This document shows, piece after piece, positions 19,119-29,276 of a stretch of DNA of 29,922 nucleotides. Positions within the stretch are counted from its first letter, which is position 1; each line of letters opens with the position of its first letter. The stretch is from Seminavis robusta. Its lineage: Eukaryota > Bacillariophyta > Bacillariophyceae > Naviculales > Naviculaceae. The stretch covers positions 1 through 29,922 of the forward strand of contig CAICTM010001406.1 in NCBI GenBank assembly GCA_903772945.1, read 5' to 3'. The notes beneath the pieces are model-generated. The model was not told the DNA's origin and made no database searches. It was given only the letters and a program-made list of their open reading frames with translations. The translations under genes and the position numbers were made by a program.

Positions 19119-21280
19119 CGTTTTATGGAACAAGTGAACCTTGTCTTTGATGAGCGTGCGTGTAGTTTGGAGTGTTTCGAGGAAGTGATACTGGTATGTA
19201 ACAAGGTCGCAAGGAAAGGTAACAAACAATTTATGAAAGACATCCAAGCCCCGAAAAAGTCTCTTGGTTAGCTCTTGCTATCATAGCTTGAAGCTGAGGG
19301 TTCACGATGTGGCGATGTGGACATTAATTTTCTGGCCTTCGTGTTGGCCGGTTCACAATTATTTACTAGTATTAAAATTTATTTGTCCTTCCGTACTGGG
19401 CAGTTTGTCAAAGGTCATTGTTAGGAGTGAATTCTCGTTTTTCAATGTTCGCTTTGGTCATTAACAATGAACAATTTGCAGAGCTCATTCCTTGACGTCA
19501 GGCCCTAAACATCAGAATAGATATTAGATGACTTCAATACGTCAAAAGAATCCGAAAGAGAATAGGGGAGCATTCGTCGAATTCAAGATGGCAGCGTGCC
19601 AGTTTAGCTGACGGTTTCCAGTAACAGTTGCTTAAAAGAGCCTTTCACAGTTGCTATGCTTATGAAGCTCTTATGATGAACGACGAGCTGTTCCATCGCA
19701 TGCTGGGTCCAGGGTCCTGGATAGCTATGACCACTCTATCTGACCACCGCCTACCACGATGCCTTCAATCTCACCAGGCAAGGATGGGTCCGATATCCGA
19801 AAATGAAGTTGAAAAGGTAGCATGGTTCGCTTTCCTCCAATTGGGTGGGATGGTCATAACCCAGACTGGCACCATCCATATCGTGATGTTTGAAAGTGTT
19901 TAGCCCCTTTGCCTCCATGTTGCCTTGTCCAAAGCAGATGGTACCAAATGCAAAAGATCCAAGAATTAACTGAATATTGAACTAGACCGGTGAGCCAAGG
20001 ACATGGTGATTGGAGTGCATGCTGTTTCGCTCCATCCTGATGCCTGCTGGCTACTTTCCAGAACTGCTGGCCACTGTCCAGGTGCCAGGTGCAGGCCAAT
20101 GCATGTATGCTGACGCAGCTTTGTTTTGGTTTCCAGTGATGTGTGCTTTCCCTCTTGAATCTTGAACAAAGTATCCAAGTATCCAGTGTAGTGGCCAACT
20201 CATTGAAGAGGCTCTTCTTGTCACCAAGCTCCATGCTGAATGAATCTTCTAGTCCAATCTGACTTCTGAGTTCCAGAGTTCCAGCCAACGAAACTCCGAG
20301 GACGCAGAATGTACTGGTAAAGTTCGTACTTGCACCCACATTTTACAAGGGGCAAGGAGTAGGAGCTATTGTACACCTTTTCCATACTAGCTTGTGCAAT
20401 TTCATGGGTGAATCCGCAACTCCAATCTAGTGTTCCTTGAAATGTACAATTTCTGACAGTGTTCGTTCTCCTCTTATGTTGAGAGTTGCTTTTGGGGTTC
20501 GCTGATCTAGGCACAGCTCTGGAAAAGAAGGCAGGTTGGCAGGTTGGCAGGTCGTCAGTGGCCCAGCTCTGATGTGAAGAAAGAAAATCGACGCCTCCCC
20601 CTACAACTGTAGCTAGTTGGCTAGGAGTATCTCGGAATCCTGGCCACTAGCCATGGCCACGCACGAATGGGAAAGACAAAGTATGGGTGAGGCCGACTCG
20701 CAAAACAAGTTTCATGACTCATGAGGAAAGTAGTCACGAGTACAACTTACCACTGTCGGATAACATGGGATGACTTGGTGCGAGAATGGAAGCAACTCCC
20801 GAAAAAAACATCCAAGAAGCAAAACAAATGTAGCCGTTCATGTGTGGTAACACCCACAGCAATTAAGTACAGTAAGAGCAACATTAAAAAATCGCAGAAA
20901 AAATATCGACCATGACGGCCCAGAGTGCCATGGTGGAGGTTTCGCAGAAGGAAATTAGGAGATAACCAGCGATGCTTTTAAGATCTGTTCAGCGAGCAGT
21001 CGGAAGTGGCGATCGCTGAAGTAGAATATTGTCGATGATGCGCACTAGAAATCTTGACTTTGGCACGTCATTTTTCGAATCAAACCAAAATTTACCACTC
21101 CGCTAGTTAGTTGTCCCATGCATACTCGCAACAGCCAACAAAGCACCTCACAATGGCGCCTCCGTTCAATACTCAAAGCACTTTGGAAATTTCCGGTTGG
21201 CTTGTGCATCCAATGGCCAAGAATGAGGTATTGGATGGCCAAGCATCTGGGATGGCCATTGTTGATGCATATCGCCAAGG
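19119..21280. other. Upstream region of the cyclase/PDE gene and gene-free stretch
   Basis: No gene is supported. Several open frames of 60-160 codons exist, but they lack ATG starts or recognisable composition. Notable items are the CRE-like sites (19493-19544), a short GGCAGGTT triplication (about 20530-20552) and a perfect bZIP/AP-1-type ATGACTCAT near 20714. Just before the transposase, another ATG (21153) opens a frame of about 45 residues that shifts out of frame with the transposase. Confidence 0.4.
19493..19544. promoter_or_regulatory. CRE palindrome plus half-site upstream of the cyclase/PDE gene
   Basis: TGACGTCA, a perfect cAMP-response element, lies at 19493-19500, about 375 bp upstream of the start codon. 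A half-site ACGTCA follows at 19539-19544. In the diatom Phaeodactylum tricornutum, TGACGT/ACGTCA elements mediate CO2/cAMP repression of a carbonic anhydrase gene through a bZIP factor. Here they would suit feedback control of a cyclic-nucleotide enzyme. The sites are seen; their function is inferred. Confidence 0.4.
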
Positions 21281-24010
21281 ATGGCAGGACAAGGGCATGG
21301 AAACTACTACAATGGTGGACAACACCGTGCGTATCACCCAACTCCGTACTACTACCCGTACCCGTATCAGCCGCCGCCATACATGCCCCAGGGATACCCG
21401 TACGGTCCCTACCCTGTCAACCCACCAGTGACCAGACAATTCAATGCAGGTGTACAAGGACGTCAAGATCCCCCAAGACGCCAGGACGATTTTCGACATG
21501 ACAAGACTTGCCGTCCATGTACCAGCAAGAACGAAGGCAAGGCTTTGATTGAAGAACGGTACGGTGGGATTGTCACTATTGCAGGTAAAAGAATGCAATG
21601 CGTAAAACCTGATGGCGCCCACACTCCTAAGTCTTCTGTAGATCCTTATCGCAAGACTTGGAAGTACGCTTGTGCATGCAGACCACAGTGCAAATGGAGA
21701 ATGCAAATTCGACAGTTTGGAAGGAGCAATCCAGAGATACCCGAAGGAACAGCTGTCAACAGCGACATTGTGTTTCTTGTGTTCGTCAAGAAGGACGTGA
21801 TGGGACACAGTCACGGCATGGATCCCCCATTATTGCAGTCAAGGGAGCAACACGGACTGCCATCGGTAGTGCAACACATTGTGGATGACTATATTGCGAA
21901 CCAAATGAAGCAAGGCACGTGGATTGGCCGAATAACAGCAGGCAAGATCATGCCGTACTTATTGGATAAGTTGCGAAAAGACCCATGCAACCAACCCTAC
22001 AGGCATTTAGCTGCAGGGAAAGACAATGTGGACAACCTGACTGGCAAGATGCGAAACTATCTAAGTCGCAAGAAGGATCTATACATTGCAGAGCATTTCC
22101 CAGGAGAAGCCAATATCCCTAACATGGATAGTTTGTTTCGATGTTTGGCAAAATGGAACCTTGATCTTCCTTCGAACTACCAACCAAGAAGCGACTATTC
22201 TACGGTAGACGAGTTGGTACAAGCAATCGGAGCCACAGATATTGATGACATGTTGCTCTATGACCTTGGTAGTGGTCCCTTGTACAAACGGTACTTGGAC
22301 AACGTTGTGGAACGGAAAGATGCTACCCAATTCGAACAGAAGATGGAACACGCCTTCTTTTTCTACTCACCAACTGCGTTGTTTCAGCTCATGCATCTTG
22401 CCAAGAGGCGAAAAGGAACAAGGCAGATTTGTTCTGATGGTACAGGAGGAATGCTGAAAGACGGCAGCGTTCTCATAGTCATAGGTGCTCTTTCAGTCAA
22501 GTTTCGAGTTCTGGAGAATGATGTCACGGCTTCTCTACGAGCTATTGCATACCTCAGAGCTGGTGGGGAACGATATCACCCGTACCTGATGGCACTGTAT
22601 GCTTTACGGGATATTTCCATTAGAGTCTTTGGTGTGCCCTTTGAGCTGGACTGGGGTACTTCCGACTCAGCCAATGCCTTTGTTTCAGCTGATGTATTCT
22701 TCAAGGAACACCCTGAACTGTGTGATGAAGAAGACAAATGGCACAGTGTTCTACAAGACGATGCTTCAGTAGGATCTGATGGTACCATCGATCCTTACGA
22801 GTCCGTACTGAACTGCGCTTTCCATGCCCTCCAACCATTTGCCAAGAGGGACAGTTACGTGGGGCGATTCAAGGACAAGAAGTTCGCGGCAGCACAAGAC
22901 AAAGTGGACGACATACACAAGTCTGCCTATGCTCAAGTCAAGTACATCATGGACTCAAAGACAAAGGAACAGCACCTTGCAATCAAGGAACTGGTCTTAG
23001 GCCACTGGTCCGATGAGCGAGGAGAGTCTTCGGCTGCTGCTTTATTTGACAAGTCTTACGGGCAATCTCCCTTCTGGAACATCAACTACAATTGCACTGG
23101 TGAAGCTGGAGTTTACCCCACCAATTGTCCTAGTGAGACGTTCAATCGGCATGCTGTTAAACACAGAGAAGCTGACAGAGCCAAGAACGTTTGCCTTTCC
23201 ACCTTCCTGGTTCACTCTGCACCAAGCCTTTTGCATGATGGTGCGCTGTTGCGATGTGACCCATGCACTATTGAAATCCCACGTAATTGCTCCTCCACTA
23301 CTGTGTCGGTCACGAGCTTTATGCAAGAGGGCATTGATATTGTTCCTCGTGGTGTCGATGGGTGGCTTTGTAATCTGCGGCATCGAATCGGTGTACCCAT
23401 TACAGTGGACACGATACTCAAGATGAACCGGTCACTTTCAGGTGACACCACTTCCTTCACCGGTCCCCTGCTTAGTGGTAAGCCCTGTTGCAAGTCCACG
23501 GTGGCTATGAGAATGATCACCGCGACAAGATATCTTTGCCATGTCACGAGAATGCCTAATGGTAACTTCATAGGAGATTGCGAGAATTGTATAAAAAAAC
23601 TTGGCTATTCCTGTCCAGGAGCTGCCTTTCTTCGAAGCAAACACAATCAGTTCGACTCGCCCTTGGAAACCAAAAGGAAAACTCCATGCAACCGCAGTGG
23701 CAAACCTTCCCTTGCTCCAAACAGAGGTAACACACACGCCATGTATGAAGGTGGGCTACCAAAGAAGAAGAAAGCAAGATCCCTCTCCAAGATGAGCGTC
23801 TCCTTGAATGACTTCATTCTTTCACTCAACCACTCGCAACTGTGCAAGACTGTCGACTACTTGGGACTTCGCAAGTTTGGATCTGTAGTTCCAACAAAGC
23901 GTATGTCGGTCCCACAATTGCAAGAGATACTTCTTCCCGTTTGCTTCAGAGAAGAATGGAAGAAGGACTACACGTTGCGCAACGATCACTTTCAGAACCG
24001 AATGTCTTAG
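21281..24010 (+). CDS. MULE-like transposase
   Basis: Single uninterrupted exon, 909 residues from ATG 21281. Residues 1-50 are a Tyr/Pro/Gly-rich low-complexity segment (YYYPYPYQPPPY). Residues about 75-180 form a FLYWCH/WRKY-GCM1-like zinc-finger region (YRKTWKYACACRPQCKW, then HSHGM). The DDE core begins near residue 383 with CSDGTGG (Asp386) and an IGALSV strand, continues with FELDWGTSDSANAF (about 454-467) and CAFHALQPF (512-520), the layout of Mutator-like transposases. A cysteine-rich finger lies near 780-810, and there is a basic KKKK patch near 825. It would cut and paste DNA in the nucleus. Terminal inverted repeats were not found by eye, so it could be an active element or a domesticated gene. 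An alternative upstream start at 21153 is out of frame. Confidence 0.7.
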   Translation: MAGQGHGNYYNGGQHRAYHPTPYYYPYPYQPPPYMPQGYPYGPYPVNPPVTRQFNAGVQGRQDPPRRQDDFRHDKTCRPCTSKNEGKALIEERYGGIVTIAGKRMQCVKPDGAHTPKSSVDPYRKTWKYACACRPQCKWRMQIRQFGRSNPEIPEGTAVNSDIVFLVFVKKDVMGHSHGMDPPLLQSREQHGLPSVVQHIVDDYIANQMKQGTWIGRITAGKIMPYLLDKLRKDPCNQPYRHLAAGKDNVDNLTGKMRNYLSRKKDLYIAEHFPGEANIPNMDSLFRCLAKWNLDLPSNYQPRSDYSTVDELVQAIGATDIDDMLLYDLGSGPLYKRYLDNVVERKDATQFEQKMEHAFFFYSPTALFQLMHLAKRRKGTRQICSDGTGGMLKDGSVLIVIGALSVKFRVLENDVTASLRAIAYLRAGGERYHPYLMALYALRDISIRVFGVPFELDWGTSDSANAFVSADVFFKEHPELCDEEDKWHSVLQDDASVGSDGTIDPYESVLNCAFHALQPFAKRDSYVGRFKDKKFAAAQDKVDDIHKSAYAQVKYIMDSKTKEQHLAIKELVLGHWSDERGESSAAALFDKSYGQSPFWNINYNCTGEAGVYPTNCPSETFNRHAVKHREADRAKNVCLSTFLVHSAPSLLHDGALLRCDPCTIEIPRNCSSTTVSVTSFMQEGIDIVPRGVDGWLCNLRHRIGVPITVDTILKMNRSLSGDTTSFTGPLLSGKPCCKSTVAMRMITATRYLCHVTRMPNGNFIGDCENCIKKLGYSCPGAAFLRSKHNQFDSPLETKRKTPCNRSGKPSLAPNRGNTHAMYEGGLPKKKKARSLSKMSVSLNDFILSLNHSQLCKTVDYLGLRKFGSVVPTKRMSVPQLQEILLPVCFREEWKKDYTLRNDHFQNRMS

Positions 24011-24024
24011 TTCAGAACTACTAG

Positions 24025-24321
24025 TTATAATGGTAAATCTATAGCATCATCTAGACCTATAAAGGAGCCTTTACCATCCCACGCAATTGCAACAAAAGAA
24101 GTGCAATAACCGGTGGTGCGTCCCATAGTCATCGTGCACCAGCCACTTTGGAACGATCTTCCGTGTTGGCTGCCGATGGACTTCTGCACCACGGAAGTGA
24201 CGAACTTTCTTTCTTGCTGTTCATTGATTTTCCGAAATTGCTTTAAGACACGAAGAACTCTCTTGAGAGCCGGGTGTTGCTTGCACGAATGTTTTGGTTT
24301 CTTTGGTTTTTTCTCCCGCAT
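24025..24321 (-). CDS. Possible small basic protein
   Basis: A 98-codon ORF runs from ATG 24321 and ends 15 bp from the transposase stop, convergent with it. The N-terminus is strongly basic (MREKKPKKPKHSCK), then a helical charged stretch, then TTGYCTSFVAIAWDGKGS. No family is recognised. It starts 113 bp from the ATG of the next gene, in divergent orientation. It could be an accessory ORF of the transposon or a chance frame. Confidence 0.25.
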   Translation of the reverse strand: MREKKPKKPKHSCKQHPALKRVLRVLKQFRKINEQQERKFVTSVVQKSIGSQHGRSFQSGWCTMTMGRTTGYCTSFVAIAWDGKGSFIGLDDAIDLPL

Positions 24322-24433
24322 TGGAGGATGCTCGGAATGGTGTTGGTTGGTGGTTGGAGTTGTTCTTCGCGAAGACGTATTGGTTGATTGTTATGTTCGC
24401 CGCTGTGCCATAAAATGCAATCGAATCGTAGCC

Positions 24434-25615
24434 ATGCCTCCCTACTACATTGGCAATCTTGCCATCTCCAGAATTAAAGATGATGGGAATGTTGAGACCA
24501 TCAGATACCCTTGCAAATATGGATATCCTTTTGGTCAGCCCAGCGACTACACGACGACCGAGTTGGGGCAGCAGCTCTTGGAACAATTCTTTGAATACAA
24601 CATGCACGTCATGAAGGATCTCAAGATTCGCGACGGCATCGACCTCATTGCAATGGCTCAGAAGAAGGAGGCCTTGGTGGAACATGCTCGTAAAAGAAAC
24701 AAGCTCGGGCCTCTGCGTGTGTACTTGACAAGCTGGAACCTCCTCGCTCCCTGGCTCACCAGGTACCCTGACAATTATCCCCTTCCACCTGTAAATTGTC
24801 AGTGGTTTAAAGAAGATCTTGGAAAGCTCATTCTGTTGAAGCTGATGATTGTCAATCCAATTGCGAACCCTGACATGGCCCATACCATCTGCATCCGAAC
24901 TAACACCCAGTACGACGAAATGTGTCTTCGGTACAAGTATTGGATGGATTTTGACCTCGAGACACTTCCAGATGAGACAGTCTACCTTGTCAAGTTCGGT
25001 CATTTGGAAACGGAGATTGTTGCCAATGTTCTTTGCCGGAATGCGTCGCACGAAGACGAGGAGATCGCCAAATTGGCCGGAGAAGCTCTTGAAGCGATCG
25101 AGAGTCATTTCGAAGATGTCGACGTTCCTGCAGAGGTGGAAACCAACAAGCCGCCTGTGATTATTGAGCTCTTTCCCACAGCTAGCGAGGATGACTCCGA
25201 TTCCACCCCTGACTTGGCACCATTTGCATACACTGGAGGTACCTCTCGGGGCTCTCCATCTCCTTCTTTCCAGCATTGCTCTCAGTTGTCGCAACCAAGC
25301 ATTTTGCCTGTTCAGAAGAAATCGCCCAACCCATCCCCAACTAAGCGTCACCGCGAAGACACTCCCAGCACCACTTGTTTGAGTCGAGCTTTTCCAGAGA
25401 GTGATTCGGCCTTTGCTTCTGGTGGTTATGAGCAGAATCACTCCGCCAGCGATGCCAGTGACGCCTGCAATGAAGCCGATGCGCCCGTACGTGACATCCA
25501 GAAGATTATGGAAGAGGGCTTTGCCGAAATGAGACGCCGCGAGGAGGAGGGCAGTGAATTCGATGACAGTGCAACCCATCTCAACTCTTATTTGTACAGT
25601 GGAGGCAAGGACTAG
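24434..25615 (+). CDS. Hypothetical acidic protein with nuclear-type tail
   Basis: Single exon, 393 residues from ATG 24434. The frame is open further upstream, but that part is cysteine-rich, lacks an ATG and looks non-coding. Residues 1-245 look globular (ISRIKDDGNVETIRYPCKYG, PLRVYLTSWNLLAPWL, LRYKYWMDFDLETLPDE). Residues 250-393 are Ser/Pro/Asp-rich and probably disordered, with PTKRHRED as a possible nuclear localisation signal, and end in an acidic helix (RDIQKIMEEGFAEM). No known domain is recognised. It follows the MULE-like transposase in the same direction at 423 bp, so it may be a second transposon ORF or an unrelated host gene. A 479-codon frame on the opposite strand overlaps it but looks less protein-like. 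Confidence 0.55.
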   Translation: MPPYYIGNLAISRIKDDGNVETIRYPCKYGYPFGQPSDYTTTELGQQLLEQFFEYNMHVMKDLKIRDGIDLIAMAQKKEALVEHARKRNKLGPLRVYLTSWNLLAPWLTRYPDNYPLPPVNCQWFKEDLGKLILLKLMIVNPIANPDMAHTICIRTNTQYDEMCLRYKYWMDFDLETLPDETVYLVKFGHLETEIVANVLCRNASHEDEEIAKLAGEALEAIESHFEDVDVPAEVETNKPPVIIELFPTASEDDSDSTPDLAPFAYTGGTSRGSPSPSFQHCSQLSQPSILPVQKKSPNPSPTKRHREDTPSTTCLSRAFPESDSAFASGGYEQNHSASDASDACNEADAPVRDIQKIMEEGFAEMRRREEEGSEFDDSATHLNSYLYSGGKD

Positions 25616-26191
25616 GATGTGCGCAATTGATATGACTGGAGCGATATAACAGGATAACATGACAATGGAGTGACAGCACGGATTTGCATGGTTTCTTGGA
25701 ACACTTTTTCACTCATTTGGTTGGGATTGCAGCAATTCTCGACCATGGTCGATTTGAATGGCAGCTAGCCGTTGGTGTATGCGATACCACGGAAATCTCA
25801 AACATGGATTCGAGCCATATTAAACGTAGGAAGCCGCGCCCCCGCGGGGCGCGCCAATATTAACCTTAATAGCTGTATACAAAAAAATCGGTAGCCAGTC
25901 GTGGGTAGCCAGGATATATTGATTTCCGTTGGCTAGCATTGTATTTGAGTATTTATTTGCCGGTACTGTACGCCAAATAGCCAACAGCATTCGCTTCTCG
26001 TTTGCAGCCAAGGCGAAGAAGCAACCTTTTCGTTCTCTCCCCCTCCTCCCTTCCCGTCTGAGTCTTTGGTCTTTGAGGTGGGAGCAAAAGGTGTTTCATA
26101 CAACAGGTACCAGGTAGCTCATAATATCGATCGTCCCATAATCATCGGAAAATCAAACCCTTCAACAGAATAATCCAACCAAGCAGACAAG
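25616..26191. other. Intergenic stretch before the ammonium transporter, with palindromes
   Basis: No gene is supported. A perfect 14-bp palindrome TCGACCATGGTCGA lies at 25739-25752. A GC-only near-palindrome centred on CCGCGG (about 25835-25853) is bracketed by AT-rich ATATTAA-type sequence and stands out in base composition. GTAGCCAG occurs twice near 25890-25915. The last 150 bp probably hold the transporter promoter and leader. Confidence 0.45.
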
Positions 26192-28426
26192 ATGGCAACA
26201 ACAGTCTTCGAAGCCTGCCTGAATATCGTCGACATTGAAGACACTGTAGCGCTTCTGCAATGCGTCGCTGATCGTATCGAAGATGCCCAATTGGCCACGT
26301 CCCATAACATCAACAGCCAGTTGCTCATCCTCAGGTGAGGCGGGGCAGGAACTGCTTGGCAAAAACACACGTCCCTCTGCCCCTATGTCTCTGATTTCTA
26401 ACCTTAGCCTTCCTAATATCTATTGCTTCTGCATTGCAGTGGTGCTCTGGTCTTCTTTATGCAAGCTGGTTTTGGCTATGCTCTGTGCTGGAAGTGTACG
26501 AAAGAAGAATACTCAAAACACCATGCTCAAGAATCTCCTTGATGCCTGTGGAGCGGCCATTGCCTACTTTTGTGTCGGGTATGCCTTTGCTTTCGGTGGA
26601 GACAAATCCAGCCGGAGCGGGCACGATGATACCACTGCTGGAACTACCTTTATCGGTCTGGACAACTTCTTTGGATTAGGCCTTACCGATCTGTCATTCT
26701 TCTTCTTTCAGTATACCTTCACTGCAGCTTCAGTAACGATTGTGGCAGGAACTCTTGCTGAGCGATGGTAAGGAATACGGCCTCGCATCGCATGACACCC
26801 TGTATGCTGCCATTCTCACGTAAGATCTTGCCATTCCCAGTCAAATGACTGCCTACCTCTTCTATAGCTTCTTCTTGACAGGATTCGTTTATCCTGTTGC
26901 TGCTCACGCCTTTTGGTCGACGTCTGGCTTCCTCAGCAGCTCCAACGCCGACCCTTTCATGGGTATTGGGACCGTGGATTTCAGTGGAAGTGGTGTGATC
27001 CACATGACAGGTAAGGAAGCACTACCTGCTTTCGCTTCGGCTAGGCTAGAGCACCTTTGCCCCACTGCTGACAAAGTTGTGTGTCTGCCACAGGAGGAAC
27101 AACTGCACTCATTGCGACTTACATTCTGGGGTCACGCCGCGGTCGCTTTTTCGATATGACTACTGGTGCCCCGTTGGAGACGCCAAAAGCATTCCCAGGT
27201 ACGATAGCAACGGCAACATTGCCCGCTCTGCTTCCTTGGACGAAACTCTCACGATGTCGCCCTTACCTGATGTACCTCCAGGACACAGCGTTTCGCTACA
27301 AATGCTGGGCAGCTTCATCCTTTGGTTCGGATGTAAGTCTATGTCTTGCTGGCTCCTCTTGATACTTACTGAAAGACGTCCTCACAGCATCCATGATTGA
27401 TTCACTATGCTAACCGTTCTAGGGTTTGGATTCAACCCTGGATCTGCTTTACTGCTCGAGGGAAATCCTTATCAAGCTCAAATTGGTGCCTTGTGCGCTG
27501 TGAATACATTCTTGGCGTCAGCTGGTGGAGGAGTCACGGCTCTCTTTGTCAAAATGTTCTGGAAGCAACGGTCCTCTGGGGAATATTCCTTTGATCTAGT
27601 GGCGGCAATGAATGGAACTCTTTCAGGCCTGGTAGGGGTAAGTCATATGGTCCGCCCAACCTCCAGTTCTACATCACCACCCTCGTGGCCCATCGCATCT
27701 CATTCGCGTGATGTTCCCTCCATTCGTAGATCACCGCTGGATGTGCCACTCTCGAACCTTGGGCTGCTTTGCTCAGTGGAGCCGTGGCTGGCGGGCTCTA
27801 CTTGTGGGGATCTGATTTCTTGATAAAGCTCAAGTTAGACGATGCCGTTGATGCCATTCCAGTACACATGATCTCGGGCTTCTGGGGACTTATAGCGGTC
27901 GGACTGCTTTCCAAGCCTGAGCACATGCTGCATGCATATGGAGATGACAGCCACCCAGGCTTGTTTTATGCCATTGGACGAAGCGGTGCAGATGCCAAGC
28001 TCATTGTCTGTCAACTGGTGGGGGCCCTATTCATAGTTGGGTGGACCTTTGTCACGATGTTTCCGTGAGTTTTTCCCCTTCCAATCTGGTCTCATGTTTT
28101 CAGCCTTTGCTGATTTTGTCATGGGCAACGTCTCACCTTACTGCTCATTTCATAGTTTCTTCTTGTGGCTCAACTACATGGGATGGTTTAGATGTGAGTC
28201 TGTCCAAGAACTTGTTGGACTCGACATAACCTATGACGGCGAACGAGCCAATGCCGTCAAACAAGCAGAAGGTTCTGAGGAGGGCGTACGGGAAGAGTAT
28301 CTGAATGCGTACGCACGATACCGTCAACAAAGACAACCTCAGTCCAGCAGCAAGAATAGGAGCTCCGTCAACCATAGCCACAGCAGAGATCCTTCCAACG
28401 AAGGTGAGGAGGAGGATGGACCTTAA
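26192..28426 (+). CDS. AMT: Ammonium transporter, one-base frameshift in exon 2
   Basis: Eight exons: 26192-26334, 26440-26767, 26841-27010, 27094-27198, 27282-27332, 27423-27637, 27730-28064, 28156-28426; introns are 73-105 bp, GT-AG. With one base discounted the protein is about 538 residues, a normal AMT length with about 11 helices. Family hallmarks: GALVFFMQAGF then AMLCAGSVRKKN; the signature DFSGSGVIHMTGG with the first pore His about 211; DAIPVHMISGFWG with the second pore His about 383; and a soluble Ser/Glu-rich tail ending EEEDGP. It would import ammonium across the plasma membrane. The frame breaks at TTTTGG (26470-26475): the two halves of the conserved exon-2 motif lie in different frames, implying one extra base. 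All other exon junctions are in frame, so this is either a sequence error or a very recent pseudogene. Confidence 0.88.
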
Positions 28427-28560
28427 CAATGCCTTCATTCGGAGCAAGGATGCTCTTCCCTGTTCACTTCACGACATGTAAACTAGAACTTGATCGATAC
28501 ACTTTCCACCTCCACGCCTTGTCCCAAAACCACCAGGGCAGCTTTTTTTCAACCCTAGCT

Positions 28561-28739
28561 ACGTGTCAGGTTGTTGGCTTATCTTGTTCACACTGACTGG
28601 GCCATGTTCAAGTAGACACTGAGCATCCAGCTCTTTGTCAACCCTAGCTACGCACATGTAGCATTTGACCACACGTGTCGGGTTGTTGGCTGATCTTGTT
28701 CGCGCTGGCTGGGCCATGTTCAAGTAGACACTGACCATC
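28561..28739. repeat. Two 67-bp imperfect direct repeats, period 112 bp
   Basis: Copies 28561-28627 and 28673-28739 share about nine bases in ten, including TGGGCCATGTTCAAGTAGAC without mismatch. AACCCTAGCTACG precedes the first copy directly and recurs at about 28640, before the second. This may be a local duplication or part of a transposon's subterminal repeats. Confidence 0.75.
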
Positions 28740-29026
28740 GATGCTTGGTGTTTGGGTGCTTGTGCACTCAAGACTTGCTGTGAGCTCAAGCTTCTTTCCT
28801 GGCTGTAGCTTCAACATTTCAGAAAAAAAGAAAATGCACAGCCATAGACAGTGCTGGGCTCGTACACCCTGTCTGCGTTGTCGAAATACTCCTCTCGCTG
28901 ATTCTTGGACTGGAACCACCCAATACGGAAAATTTATGATAAATATCTGCCTGTAGGTGTGGCTGTCAAGGTGCTTGCGCTGTCACCACCCACGAAGTGA
29001 GCGATGTAGCCTCTACACAACTAGTT

Positions 29027-29049
29027 CTTAAATAGAATTCTATTTTAAG
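29027..29049. repeat. Near-perfect AT-rich palindrome
   Basis: CTTAAATAGAA is followed directly by TTCTATTTTAAG, the reverse complement with one extra T. It is centred on an EcoRI-type GAATTC. A cruciform or target-site hotspot is possible; no function is evident. Confidence 0.6.
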
Positions 29050-29276
29050 GCTACTCTGAGTACGACTATCCACCGTGCCGCTACCCTAAACCGATAACCC
29101 CCACAAACATTGGGGCGGAGAGAGTTGGCCCCCTCAGCCGGGAAAGTTTATAAAACCCAACCGAGGCAAGAATATTAAGGGGAAGGTCACCAACCGGACC
29201 GCCCGTGCTGCTGCTGTCATCAGCACTGCTACTAGCTGCACTATTGCTGATAGTGTCAACACTGCTGTCATCTAAA

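Larger units (their letters stand above)
28427..29276. other. Gene-free stretch with direct repeats
   Basis: Nothing protein-coding is supported. The stretch holds the 67-bp direct repeats (28561-28739), an AT-rich palindrome (29027-29049) and a GCT/CTG-rich segment (about 29203-29270). Confidence 0.45.

Noticed and set aside
19854..20339. 161-codon minus-strand frame
   Set aside because: It lacks an ATG at its start, is rich in Trp, Cys and His, and has no recognisable motif; it looks non-coding.
21153..21431. Upstream start for the transposase
   Set aside because: The frame from ATG 21153 leaves the transposase frame and turns into Arg/Thr-rich nonsense, while the frame from 21281 gives a coherent Tyr/Pro-rich head.
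27180..27300. A second frameshift in the ammonium transporter
   Set aside because: The apparent frame change between PKAFP and the next helix is explained by an 83-bp intron (27199-27281, GTACGA...CTCCAG) that restores the frame.
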